The notes under the pieces were generated by a model. The model did no database searches and had not been told where the DNA came from. It saw only the letters and a program-made list of their open reading frames with translations. A program made the translations under genes and the position numbers. This document shows positions 12,031 to 24,284 of a stretch of 64,000 nucleotides of DNA, one piece after another. Source of the DNA: Zonotrichia leucophrys gambelii (Eukaryota > Chordata > Aves > Passeriformes > Passerellidae); NCBI RefSeq assembly GCF_028769735.1, contig NC_088200.1, forward strand, positions 65,726,061 through 65,790,060. The letters are read 5' to 3'. Numbering within the stretch: the stretch's first letter is position 1; each line of letters begins with the position of its first letter.

Positions 12031-15000
12031 TTTTTGAAAAGATGTGAGTCAGTATATCTGATATACTAGTCTGATGTGTATGATGATGTGAATTCACCAG
12101 AGTTGATAAATAAATTGCAAGCCAATTTGCTTTGTGTACAATGAAAGTAGAAGCAGAAATTAATGTTATCATTGTGTTATATACTATTTAACTAATGGAA
12201 AAATGGAACTTTAAATAATTTTTTTTTCTTCTTTTCTTACTTCTCACCTTTTATCCTTCTATTTCTTCCTCATCTTCTCTCTGCCTTGACATTGGGGATA
12301 AAAAATGTGACTTTCTAGACACTGTAATGTACTTAAAAGCATGAAGTTAATACATTTCAAACAGCCAAAGACTTTTTGTTAGGAAGCATATAAAGATTTT
12401 GCTGTTTATTTAATTGCCAGTGTTTTTGCTGTTTGCTGTGTCCTTTTGTTTTAATGAGTAAACCAAAGAATATTTGCACTCCAAACTTCTCTTGTCTTTT
12501 TTTTTCCCTTATCATATTTTAAATACTAAATTGTGCCAGCAACAAAAGCATTGCAACAATTTCAGCACTACTTGTGATGTTAAGAGAGAAATTTAAGTTT
12601 TATTCCTGTTAGGTTGGTCATTAGGCTCTCAATATTCCTGGAAAGCCGCCAGAGAAATGTGTTCAAAATGTGAATGCATTCAATGGAAGCCACTGGTGTT
12701 CAGCAGAGAGAGATGATTGATGTACTACTTGTGTGGAAACAGCTGGGAACTGATGAAAGGACACTACTCCGGGATTTGCCAAGAGCTAACTTATTAAGTT
12801 GACATCTGAAGGAGTTTCATGTAAGATCTCTTCCCATGCTTTGCCAAAACAGTAAATATGCTGTGTTCTGTCCATCAGAAGTCATGTGGAGGGATGCAAC
12901 ATCACGGAGAAAAATCACACAAATTGTAAAGAGTTTAGTTTCTGGTGTATTTTTTTTATCTTCCTGCCTAGAAATACCAATTCTTCCTCCTGGGGTGAAA
13001 ATAAAAACGAACTTGACTTCTAGAAATTAAATCAGTTTTATCTGCAAATCCTATTTTTAAATTGTGTCCCGATTCTCCCAAAATAGCCTAATTTATAACA
13101 AATGGTAACAGTCACTGAAAGGAGGAGACAGTACCTTGTTTAGAACCAGGTGTATTACATGTGCATGCTGTGTAAAACACAGATTATCTTTGGCCATGAA
13201 CTAGAATATTTTGATGCTGAAATTTTAATTTTCTCTGGGAAAAAAAACCTGCTTAAATAATCTTTGCACATTGATAATTAACACCTACTTACATGTACAT
13301 GAGCCACATACATTCTCAGTACCCAGGACCTTCCTACTGAGCTGCACTGTCTGGCCATTTACTTTTTAGAAAAAGTGAAAATTGCCCATGGACATTTGAT
13401 TATAAGCATGAAAACTTTTCAGCTAAGAGAACATATATTTAGCTCACATTTGAGTTACATTTTTCTGAGATGCTGTGACATTGGTTCTTGTCTGGCATTC
13501 ATTTTTAATTACAAAAAAGTGAGTTCCATAATGATGAAAGAAATCAATTGTGTTTGGTTTTCAAACACCTACCATGTTCTTCTGACATAGCACTCAAGCA
13601 CATGTACTTTTGCAGTTAATTTTTTTCCTGCAGCATACATAAATAGTAGCTTTAATTATGAAAACTCAGAAAGAAACTGACAGCATTTTTGCCTTTAGTA
13701 CACTTGTATGAAGGCATTGACCCTCTAGCAGAAACTTGACATAGTCAAGATTTTAAAAAAGGTTACAGTATCACTGTTTAATTATGAGTAGCATAATCCC
13801 ATAATTTAGTATTGCAAAATTGATAATGCTGTGTTTTAATAGGGTAATAATTATTCATACATTAAAATCCAGTCACCATTTTACAATGGGCATTTAAATC
13901 TCAGTACTTCAGGTGATGTGTATTTTTAATGTCTTTTCAACAGTTAGTTAATATGTAAAGCCTAATGCCATCAAAATACATGTTGAAGTTCTGTAACTTA
14001 AAACTAATTTTATAGCTTTTTAGAGGCATTGAAAAAGTGCTAAGTCAGACCTTGGTTACATTGTTACATAGATGTAAACAAACACGATTTCATCTATATA
14101 ACGAAAACAAAATATAGGGAGGTTATCTGGGCCATTATGTGTGGGCTTTTGGCTTTTGGCCACTTCTTAATTATGTTTGTGTGCACAGACAAAAAGACAC
14201 AATTGGCTAAATTACAAGCCTTATTCTTGGCCTTGAGTTCTCTTGAGATCTCTTGTATCTCCATTTAGGAGGTACAGCGATCGTAAGGAATCTGGAAGCT
14301 TTCAGCAACTGATGTGGAGTGATTTGTGATTTTGTTTTGTTTTTTTTCCCCAAATCATGTCTCCTCTAAAAAAAGATTCAACCCCACCCATAAATTCTTG
14401 TAAAACAATAGTGAGGAGATGGCCAATTGCTTTCTCATATCTCTCCCTAGTGAGATTACATTTTCCCGAGAAAACTGGGAACTGATTGTGATGACAGTTA
14501 GCTTCAGTAACTTTCCAGCCCCTTCTAGTTGTAATGGCTATAATATGACTATTTAAAGGTAAACTGGAATTCTGCATGTGGCTCTTCAAGGGATCAGAGG
14601 GTGCTCATTTTCAGGGGCTAGCAGAGAGGGATCTAGCCCACTTCATTGTAGAGGGGACAGCGTTAAGAGTGGGATGGTACGCTGTACATTGCATGGGCTG
14701 GGATGGTCTCTCTGCAATGAGTGTTGGCTGGCTGGAGATCGCCCACTGCAGCTTTCCTTTGCCTGCTGCTGCCATTCTGAGCAGCTGACACTTCAAAGAC
14801 AAGTCAACTCCTTTCCTACTGTTTTTACCCCAGGATTACATTACATGGTAATCTAAGGAGAAGAGTTGATAGGCTACATTACTTGCTTTACTTAATGAAA
14901 AACCACAAATAAACATCACTTTCCTGATTTGTTGGGTTTTTTAATGGTGGGGGGAGGGTTGCATTGGCAATGTAATTAGATCTCTGAAAGAATAATCTAC

Positions 15001-18000
15001 ATCTTGATTTAGCTGTTAGTAATGTTTTGGCTATAATCTATACCCTCATCAGTGTGATTTTCAGTACATGTACTTCTAAGCCCTTTTCTTTTCCCCAGAA
15101 GTGCTTTTGAACATATTACTTCATATACATGAGATGAAGACTCCTGTTTGCATAACCATTTGCAGAAAAACTTTGTTACAACTGCTTTTAATGGAGATCT
15201 GGGCAGGTCAGCCAACATTCATGGTTAAGTGGCAAACATCTGTGCTTTGGATAAAACAACTGTCAAAAGAGATTATAATTGTCCAGGAAAGTTCTGTAAT
15301 ATGCATTTCACATAAATGAAACGTCTTTTGGGAGGGGAAAGTTTCCTATTTGTCTTAAAATCAAATTGCTGTGCAAAGCTGTGACTATTACTCTGAAAGT
15401 TTAGACTTGATAATGTAGTTATATCCAATTTGTGAAAAAAAGAGACACCAAAACCCAACAGAACAAGAAAACTTGCATCTGAAAGAAGTTTTGAAATAAT
15501 TATCCATTTTACTATTTTTATATTTTCAGGCTGAATTTTGCCTACTGCAAAATTGACATATTGCATCTTTGTAATTCATATGTAGTATTAAATATTATAG
15601 GTTAACGTGATTTCTTTTTATGTCTATAAAAACAAAGGAATAATATCTCCATACACACTATGTCAAAAAGCTTTCTTTCACAATTACAATAGTGCTCAGT
15701 CTGTGTAACAAATCAAATTTTCTTAATGTTTAAACTACAAACTACTGAAGTGACCTCGCTTTTCTTAGTACTCAGTTTTACTATTTAGAGTTCTGTTTTC
15801 CGATTTTAATGTTGAGATTTATGGGCAAGACACTCCTGAATCAATATCCACTTTTTCTTGTGAGCTTGGGAAATGCAAGTGCTGATACACATCTTATAAC
15901 CATCTGTAAATTTCTACTTGCTAGCACAACACCAGTTTCTGGAGAAACATCCCTTACGGCATTTCTTTCTATTAGGGAGCAAATTGAAAAGAGGCGTCTT
16001 ATAACTTTGGGATGTACCATAATTACACAGTATCAAACAAAGAAGCAGGCTTTAATGATTAAGAATAATGTAATTAAGAAGGTACTTTGCTTGCCCAGCT
16101 TTCCCAAGCAATCAAAACTTATTTGCTATTTGTTGTTTTCCCCTGTGGGAAAGTCTTGGTATGGTAGGTGGAAGACAAAGGCAGAGCTTCCTATAGTTAC
16201 TGTGATTTAGATTTAAATTATTTTTACATGTAAGGCCTTCCACTGTCTACTCTAAAAATCTTAACACTGAAGCTTTTCTGTGGCTTTATGACAAATTAAT
16301 TCCTATTTCAGTTTGCATTATATATTTGAGTTTAAAATGTGCTTTTGTTGTGCACATAAATATGAGCAGAAGCAAAACAGCAGCTGGCCTTGTGCCTCAT
16401 ATCATGCTTTCTAGATACCTTGGGGTTTTTTCATCAAATGTTTTGGTTTCTTAGTGGATATAATTCTGAAGGTTTTCATCAATTCAGGTCATTCTAAGAG
16501 AAAAATTGTTAGCTTTTCACACAGTTGTTCTCCAGTTTCTGCTGGCACCTCACAGCAACCTAATGCTCCTCATTTGCAAGACATTTGTGGGACATTTTGA
16601 AGTACATTTTTGCAGAATTCATTTATTGTTGACTTTTCTGTCCAAGCTGCAGCTAATAGTGGATGAAAAATATTATTACATTTAAGTTGTGTAAGGGTTT
16701 TCTAATACAGGGAGTACGGTGGCATAGATGAAATAAATCAGCTCAAGTAGGGCCCACATACCACCAACCCTTCTTCTCTAGTGTGGGAATACAAATGCAC
16801 TAGTTATGCTCCATTATCAAATAGTGTTGGAAAACTACTTGGCTTTCTTGAGCAGGATTTACTATTTTATTTGGGGGATCTATTTCAGTAGCTGGGCTTG
16901 GCTAGGGTTCTGAGAAGAAAGTCCCCTGGCTGTTGATAGCCTAGAGTTAATTAAGGGTTTCTGTGACATGAAAGAACAGCCTTCCCCCATTCCAGAATCA
17001 CTGACTTCACTGACTGGAATGGAGATACTGTGGTTTTTTGCTTTGTTCATTAGAGGGTCGGTTTTATTTTTGTGGAGAGTCACAACTATGTATGGTCTGC
17101 TAGGCCTACTAAGAGGTTGCAGAAATAAAAGAGACTGAGGCCAACTGGCTTATTACCCCACGAGGCTTTGAGCCAGAGGGGGAATAAGTGCATGGGTCCA
17201 GGGACAAGACATGAGATCAGCTGTTCCTTTCAAGAGAGCTGGTTCTGTATCTCAAGAATCTTGATAATTCAGCAATGGCAAAATTATCTCATCCTTGGAA
17301 CTAAAGTGAGTCTCTTTGCCCAACCAAAAAGCTGTCTCAGTTACAGGCTGCCTAACTTGATTTCAGTAGTATGGACACTCCCAAAGGTACATTTGCTGTG
17401 CCATCATATGAGAAACTATTAGGGAAATGTGGAAAGAAAAGCTCAGCACTTTTCTGGGAGGAAGGGCTGTGATGAGACAAAGATCTCATTAAGTTTGCTT
17501 TGCCATCCACACTGTGATAAGGACTGCTGCCTGCTGTAAGCACAGGCATTTGACTTTGTTTAGGTAAGACAATATACTTAATCCTACAGTTCCAGTATCC
17601 TATGACACTGTAATCTATGGTTTACCCCAAAACTAGGACTGAGAGGCTCATGCTACAAAATATGGAAACAGGGAATGAGGCCCTTTATAAAATAGTATAA
17701 AAAAACCTAGTTTTTGCTATGCTTTGGAGCTGGGAGAACCTTGGGTGGGGTATTTTGACTTCCCACCTCATTTCTGATTAGATGAGCAAGTGCTGAAGAG
17801 GAGTACAAGGTGTTTAAGCTGTTAGCTAGTTGACTGTTCTCCGTCTTGTTTCTAGACAAAAGGCTATTCTGTACTTCATGTATTCTTGACTAAAATTTTT
17901 CTTTACTTAAGTTGGGGAGGGATTCTTACCATGGAATACTGACTATTTAAACCTGTGGTGTTTTTCTTTCATTTGCATTCTTGGGATGGTTGAGATGGAA

Positions 18001-21000
18001 GCTGGCAGAGTGGGTATTTCTGAGACACAACTGGAACTCTGCTGGTTATCTAGGGGAAATGAATGTCTGTTGTGCAAAGAGAAAACTTCTGTAAAACTGG
18101 AACTAAGAACTGTAAAATGTCCTTGGTGGTAGCTTGACAGGCCATTTTAGAAGGCACAGTTTAAAAGTAACTTACCTTTTGTAAGTTACCTTTTACAACA
18201 CTTTGTGTTCATTAAAGGAGATGCCTGGATTTATTCTATGAAAAGAACCTCTTGGAATTTTTAGCTAAATCTCAGTATTCTAAATCTCAGTACGGCTGTT
18301 AATTCAGGAAGCAAGTGGACCAAATCAGTTTTCTCAAGAAGCATTTCAAGTGTTCCATCTATTCATTAAAGATTCAACTCATCTGCAGAATCTGTTTACT
18401 TGTAACTTTATAGTAGTGCAAATATGCACCTGATTTCCACAGAACATGACATATGGTTATTTGCCAGTCTTTCTACTTCTTGTTTTAGTTCTTGTTTTTA
18501 GTCCTTGTGGGGTTTTACTGCCTTTTTTTTTTCTTTTTTTTTTTCCCCTTCAAGGGAACCAATTTAATGGATTTTTCATGAAGAATCATTTAGGATGAAA
18601 TAGTGTGGTTGTGTTATGGGAGTAACACCATAACCTTTTGCTGGCACCTCCCTAACTTATCACCACAGGATGCATTTTCAAAGCTGTAGATGTGCACAAA
18701 CAACTAGTTTCTGCTTCAAAAGTTTGATCTACTACTGTGTCACTTCATACCTGCTCAGCAGTCCACCGAGCCCTGACTGACCTAGGGCTTCGGTCTCCCT
18801 TGAATCCTAAGTCTCTGATGGATTCAAATGGAGAGCTTCCATAGAGCTGTGCTTGTACCCCCTGCTTGAATTTTCCACTTAATTGAGTGGTATGTGCAAC
18901 AAATGCCAAAATTAATGTTTCTTGCCAAAACAGGGATATAAGACCTCCTGTGATGTGGGCTGTTGACAACAGCTATAAAAATGTTTGCATTTACATTTGC
19001 AGTTGGTGCATAAGAATGTGTGCACTGTTTACTACACAGTAGGCTGCTCCTCAACGTCTCATCAGGAAAGCTGCTTTTCAGGTTCTGAAGGTGACAAACA
19101 AGGGATTCAATGGCAAAAAATCCCTACTTACTAATTGCTGCAGGCTCACAGAAAAATAAAAGAAGAGAATGGAAGCTAGAATGGAAATAGTATACATACT
19201 ACTATATGCTGATATGCTGCAGACAAAAGGAATCAATAAATATTACATTGAAACTGTGAAGAATTTCTCAGTTGGGGTTTCTAAGTAGTTTTATCTAAAC
19301 ACTTTTAGTAAGGGAATAATTACTATGGTGCGCTGGGCCATGCAGTTGGTTTCTGTGAGATAAACATGTGACAGGCTCGGGGCCCGAGACCCATCCATGA
19401 CCTCTCTGCACTGGCAGCCAGAGAATGGCTGCAGAGAGGGGAAATGGGGAGAATGACCTGGCAAGGCGTCTTTGGTCACAGCAAAAAAACCTCTGTTCAC
19501 AAACCCAGGGACTTTTAGAGCACTAAGGCTATTGGGAGGCACCATCTGTTGGAGGCTGTACTTTTGCAGTATTCAGTGAAAAGCGCTACAGTTTTTAACA
19601 TGGATTCAGTATCTAGTTCCCACTCATGGCAAGAAATATCTTCCCCTTCAATCATGTTTGTAGAGAAGTCCTTGTTCCCAGTGAATAGGCCTCTGCAAAT
19701 CTCCACAAGCAAAACCATTTAGCTAGCAAATAAAGAACTTGAAAATGACAATCTAAAAAGATCTTTTAGCAATGTTAAAAAATCCAGAGTAAAAGCAAGT
19801 CAGTCAATGTTTTTTTTCCCCCTGTATAAAAGTTTCCAAGGTGCTCACCATCTCCAGCCACAGACAGTAGAAACCATTCCCAATGGGATTACAACTCCCA
19901 CAGTACCCACAACTGTGGGAACCCCTACTGCAAGCCTGTAGTTTACAAAAGACTTGTAAAAGAAAAAGACCCAAACCAAATTATCTAACCTGTTAGCCAA
20001 AAGATGTTAGCACATACACCAAATTTGCCTCAGAGCACAGCACGAAAATTTACTGTTAATGGAAAGAACTCACCTGCTCTAGGCATTGAAGCATAACAGG
20101 AAAGAAACATCATCACATTCAGTATTACAAGGTACTGAGTGGGGGTTTTGGCAATTCTTTCCTAGTGAAAAATGTCTGAAATGTCACTGCTCACTAAGAG
20201 ACAAAATAAAGCAATTTTGGTCCTCCTTTTTGAACTGACTTATTTTGTTAAACCCTGGCTGGCTGTGTTTGGAATGTGGATATCCTGCTATTATTCTCAT
20301 TCACTATGGCTCAATCACTGAAAACTCACTGTGGCACCTGATCTTGGTTTGTGGCTTGACACCTACTCTGCTCATGTTTCCACCTACCATCACTTCAGTT
20401 TGGTAAGCGCAGCAGTCCCATCATACCTTTTTCAGACTGATACAGATATTTTCTGATAGCTGTATGACTTCTGGAACAAAGCTCTTCTGACTGCTAAAGG
20501 AACCCATCAAACACCTTTCCATCCAGAATGGTTCCTTGTATTTTGCATCTTTTAAATACCGACAAATTTAACTTTAAAAACATAAAGTACAGAAGTGATG
20601 TACTGTCTCTCCAGTGCACTTTATTTTGTGTTCTACAGGAAAAAACACCATTCTGTTGAGGAAACTCTTAATTGTGTCGAAATGTGAGCCCTCCCTTGAT
20701 TCTAATCCCATTCTAAGCACAAAAATAAGGTAGCTGTAAAAGTTCCTGACTTGTTAACAAGGCCTGTTTATTTGGTATCTAAGCAACAAATTCTGCTGTA
20801 GAAGTACCTCAGGGACTGATTTTATTTGGGCCATGCAACCACGAACTTCTAGGCAAATTCAAGAGTAAGTCCCATTCTTGAATAGCCCATCATTATAAAA
20901 ATACAGGAGATGGAAGACTATGGAATGTGAAAGACTAGAGCTGAAATGGCTTCAAGATAATGAAAGATCTGGTGGTGGACAGTATCAGCACTGAAAATGT

Positions 21001-22240
21001 ACCTGGCTCTCTTAGGCCTTGTTTATAGAAGTGCCCACAGATCTGAGCTGCTCTAGATTAATACAGTTACATAGGGGATTATGCAAATAAAATTGGTACT
21101 GAAAGGATGACCACTCAGTCCTTGTGGGTATTTCCAGTCTTTACTAGATGCTGCTCTCACAGCATCCTGGAGACTTCCCTTTCTTTTCCCAGGTGGGAGC
21201 CCAATCCCACACTGTAGCAACAATAAACAAAACGTTGAGTGATGAGGTTGAACCAAAGCTCACAGATGTTAAGGGCTCAATCTGTTACTTCCTCAGGAAG
21301 GGCAATCGCAATCTGACTCACTTGTCTGCCCTCCTCCCCCCCAGGAAAGAGCCTCCTCCTGCTGCCAAGCACAGCGCAGCCAAACCACAACCAGCGATGT
21401 TCTCTCTGCAAAACACACCCAGCTGCACCGGGCCTCTCACTGCTGGGCAATTCGCTCCTCGACCGAGCTGCACTCAAACGACATAGACAAACTTCCGAAC
21501 TTTATTTAGTTCTAACGGTATTTAGTGCCGTGACCGGAAAAAAAAACACCTCCAGTGCAATGGATTGTTTCTGCGCACAGTCAAGAATTTTTCCCCACAC
21601 TTAAAGCTTGTGATTGATTGTAGATTATTTATCTGATGCAGTTTCCCTTGGCTGCCTTCAGAAATGGTTTTGTCCCCTGTCGTTTCCAGTAGTTTCCCCG
21701 TGGGTGGTACCATGCGTGTGGGCACTTGGGGCCGCCTAACCGTAGCACGGGCTCACTCTAGTGCCCACAGCGTAAGTTGCAGTTGAAGCTTTCAAACCCC
21801 TGCAAGCCGAACTGTGTCATAAAATCATAGACCACTAGTCTCTGTTCCTGCTGTTTCTAAAGGAGTGAATGCTGCAGATTATTAGAGGTCAGAAATTATA
21901 ATTTATTCTATTTTGGAAGTCTCCAAATAGCTGTCACTCAGGAAGCAATCACCTTTCTTTAATGCAGACAGTAAGGCATTTACAGCCAAGAAGATAACCA
22001 GGCAGCAAAACCATTTTTTCTTTCTATTTGCTCCAGAAATAATCCAAAGTTTACAAGAAAGGTTAATTATGAATTAGTTTATCTGTGCAGAGGGAATATG
22101 TAGATGATTTCCTGAAAAAATAATTCTGTGCATTCCTTACAATCCTCTGTTTCCTGTGCAGGCCCTAGATTTAAGCACTGGCCCTATGAAATGCCAGAAT
22201 AATTACATTCTGAATAACACTGTCTCATACAACACCTGCA
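12031..22240. other. Intergenic region between TNFAIP8 and HSD17B4
   Basis: No conserved coding exon on either strand. Open frames here are short and show no family resemblance. Visible items are a T-rich run at about 18520-18545, a near-perfect hairpin at 18163-18194 and a small 9-bp inverted repeat at about 19885-19915. The patches at 14580-14790 and 21300-21480 are somewhat GC-richer but have no recognisable content. Distal TNFAIP8 3'UTR could extend into its start. Confidence 0.6.
18163..18194. repeat. Near-perfect inverted repeat (13-14 bp arms, 5-base loop)
   Basis: Arms 18163-18175 (AAAAGTAACTTAC) and 18181-18194 (GTAAGTTACCTTTT) pair with one extra C, around a CTTTT loop. It is intergenic. 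Confidence 0.8.
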
Positions 22241-22249
22241 ATAATATAA

Positions 22250-22620
22250 AAACATGGGGTCACTCCCACAGGCTGCAACTCTTCAAGACCTGCTCCAGCA
22301 TGAGTCCCTCCCACAGCATGCATTCCTTCAGGAACAGGCTGCTCCAGTCCCCCACGGGATCCTAAGTCCTGCCAGCAAACCTGTTCTAGTGTGAACCTCC
22401 ATGGGGTGTCTTCTCTAAGGGCTCAAGGGAATCCAGAGCTGTCACTCCTTCTTCACGGGCCTGGGTGTCTGCAGGGCTGGTTCTCCCTCAGCTTCTCAAC
22501 TCTTCCCACAATTGCTGCAAAACGCCTTTTATATTTTCTTAGACACGTTCCCAGCGGCACCACCGGCACCCCTTCTGAGGGTTTGAGCCGTGCCTGATGG
22601 TGAGTCCTTTGGATCCAGTG
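22250..22620 (-). mobile_element. Degraded endogenous-retrovirus LTR fragment (reverse)
   Basis: The phrases 'ggctgcaactcttcaagacc', 'tgctccagcatgagtccctc' and 'ctgggtgtctgcagggctg' read as the reverse complement of the same avian LTR style found intact at 35331-36379 (GGACTCATGCTGGAGCAG and similar modules). It is diverged and has no clear termini, so the boundaries are approximate. It is non-coding. Confidence 0.5.
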
Positions 22621-23039
22621 GGAATGCTGTGCTAGGCCTGGGACTGCCTGCAGGCCCCAGGTGCTGCACCCAGCGCTGCCCTCTGCACATGGGCAGCCAA
22701 AATCCGTGGGGCAAAGAAAGGGCACTGTATTGCACTTTTACTGCTCAACAGAGTTCCCAGGCCTCTGGGAAAGCAATGTTTCCACTGGGAAATTGCAAAT
22801 AGAGGGAGAAAAATTGCACAACATGGACAAGATTATTATAAAAGAAGTAATTGTAGATTAGCTTTAAACGGAGGCAGGATGTCTTACACCAGGGTAGCCT
22901 CACAATTCAGCAAGGATCTCACAATCTGGTCCAGCAATGGCCTCGCTGGGCACGTAGACAGGACAGGACGGCTCACTCCTTCCCATCCTTCACAGCAGCC
23001 AGCCTGGGAAAGCAGGGCCAGGCAGGGCTGATCCTGGGC
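22621..23039. other. GC-richer intergenic stretch, unassigned
   Basis: Probably old repeat-derived sequence adjoining the LTR fragment. I recognise no gene or defined element in it. Confidence 0.4.
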
Positions 23040-23272
23040 CCTACTGCCTCCATCCCGAGCCCCTCCTTGCCCTCTGCATCCCTTCCTTACCCTTCTCATC
23101 CCTTCCTCTCTCCTTGTCTTCTTCATCTCCTTCCCTCCTCTCCGTTCCCTATCCCTTCCCCACCCATCCCTCCTCTCCCTTTATTCTTCCACATTCCTGC
23201 CTTTCGCCTCCCCCAACCCTTCCTCTCCTCTACTTTTCCCTTCCCTCTCCTCCATTCCCCATCCCTTCCTTT

Positions 23273-23600
23273 TGCACGGAAAATCACACTATGAAAAGCC
23301 ATTGTCCATAAAGGAGACAGAAGAGACCTGCAACTTTATTCAAATAAAGGGGTAGAGTGCACGGGGGCACACAACCTGCGGGATTTAATGTCTCGAGGCT
23401 TTGGAGGGCACAGCCTCCTTTTATCCAAAGTTCAGAAACACAAGTTAGTGCAGGCCCTTGTCTATTTCAGGAGTCAAGCTATCTGGCTTTGCAACAAACC
23501 TGCAGCTTGAAGTTAATAGCGACATTAAGACGGATTTCAAAGATATTAACACCCATTCTTCTGTGCATCGACTTGTTTGTAAAGACATTAGCACACATCT
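23273..23600 (-). mobile_element. Possible retroviral LTR fragment (reverse)
   Basis: Read on the minus strand, this has LTR-like order: a GATAAAAGG TATA-like box (about 23430), then a CpG-containing segment, then AATAAA (about 23338) followed by TTGCAGGTCTCTT, and a CA end near 23273. This matches the U3-R-U5 layout of an avian endogenous retrovirus. The opposite end is not defined and no target duplication was found, so it is provisional. It has no coding content. Confidence 0.35.
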
Positions 23601-23670
23601 TCCCTATCATCTTCTCCTGCCCATCCTCTCCCCATCTCTTCCTCTCTCTCCTTTCCCTCCCTCTCGTCAT

Positions 23671-23835
23671 CCCTTCCCTTCCCTTCCCTTCCCTTCCCTT
23701 CCCTTCCCTTCCCTTCCCTTCCCTTCCCTTCCCTTCCCTTCCCTTCCCTTCCCTTCCCTTCCCTTCCCTTCCCTTCCCTTCCCTTCCCTTCCCTTCCCTT
23801 CCCTTCCCTTCCCTTCCCTTCCCTTCCCTTCCCTT
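23671..23835 (+). repeat. (CCCTT)33 pentanucleotide microsatellite; AAGGG on the - strand
   Basis: Thirty-three perfect tandem units (165 bp) with no interruption, ending in CCTTCTTCGG. The lack of interruptions suggests recent expansion or ongoing length change, and it may also be miscounted in assembly. It lies about 600 bp upstream of the HSD17B4 start codon. Confidence 0.97.
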
Positions 23836-23864
23836 CCTTCTTCGGCACAGCCCTTCCTCGGCGC

Positions 23865-24118
23865 TCCTTCCTTCCTTCCTTCCTTCCTTCCTTCCTTCCT
23901 TCCTTCCTTCCTTCCTTCCTTCCTTCCTTCCTTCCTTCCTTCCTTCCTTCCTTCCTTCCTTCCTTCCGCCACTTCCTTCCTTCCGCCACTTCCTTCCTTC
24001 CTTCCTTCCTTCCTTCCTTCCTTCCTTCCTTCCTTCCTTCCTTCCTTCCTTCCTTCCTTCCTTCCTTCCTTCCTTCCTTCCTTCCTTCCTTCCTTCCTTC
24101 CTTCCTTCCTTCCTTCCT
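23865..24118 (+). repeat. (TTCC)n tetranucleotide microsatellite; GGAA on the - strand
   Basis: Two pure blocks, 23865-23967 and 23990-24118 (about 26 and 32 units), are separated by two GCCAC interruptions, each followed by TTCCTTCC. Together they hold nearly 60 GGAA cores on the minus strand, upstream of the HSD17B4 promoter. Confidence 0.97.
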
Positions 24119-24140
24119 AAGCCCTCGTTCCCGCCCCTCC

Positions 24141-24236
24141 ATTCCCCGCCCCTTCCATTCCCCGCCCCTTCCATTCCCCGCCCCTTCCATTCCCCGCCCC
24201 TTCCATTCCCCGCCCCTTCCATTCCCCGCCCCTTCC
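24141..24236 (+). repeat. Six perfect copies of a 16-bp unit, each with a GC box
   Basis: The unit ATTCCCCGCCCCTTCC starts at 24141, 24157, 24173, 24189, 24205 and 24221 with no mismatch. A degenerate extra copy precedes it at about 24128-24140. Each unit carries CCCCGCCCC (first at 24144-24152), an Sp/KLF-type GC box read on the reverse strand. It sits about 200-290 bp before the HSD17B4 start codon, so it is probably within the promoter. Confidence 0.95.
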
Positions 24237-24255
24237 TTTCCCCTTCCCATCGCAC

Positions 24256-24274
24256 ACTACAGTTCCCAGCGGGC
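24256..24274 (+). promoter_or_regulatory. ZNF143 (Staf)-type binding site
   Basis: ACTACAGTTCCCAGCGGGC closely matches the long ZNF143/THAP11-associated promoter motif (ACTACAAnTCCCAGnnnGC), differing mainly at one A position. Its place between the GC-box array and the NRF1 site, in a CpG-rich TATA-less promoter, fits the usual context of this motif. Confidence 0.7.
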
Positions 24275-24284
24275 TGCGGTGCTA

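Larger units (their letters stand above)
23040..24255 (+). repeat. Pyrimidine-rich tract upstream of HSD17B4 (interrupted)
   Basis: The + strand is overwhelmingly C/T from about 23040 to 23270 and again from about 23600 to 24250, with a mixed-sequence LTR-like segment between. It contains the CCCTT, TTCC and 16-bp GC-box tandem arrays annotated separately. The strand asymmetry also creates long artificial open frames (Pro/Ser/Leu/Phe repeats on +, Gly/Lys/Arg/Glu on -) that are not genes. Confidence 0.85.

Noticed and set aside
15809..16210. 133-residue open frame in the intergenic region
   Set aside because: No recognisable domain or splice context; a length that chance allows in this much sequence.
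19885..19915. 9-bp inverted repeat TCCCACAGT...ACTGTGGGA
   Set aside because: Too short to stand out from chance; no associated feature.
21521..21540. TTTAGTGCCGTGACC, similar to a retroviral tRNA-His primer-binding site
   Set aside because: It lacks a preceding LTR CA end and does not continue to match after GTGACC; no retroviral genes follow.
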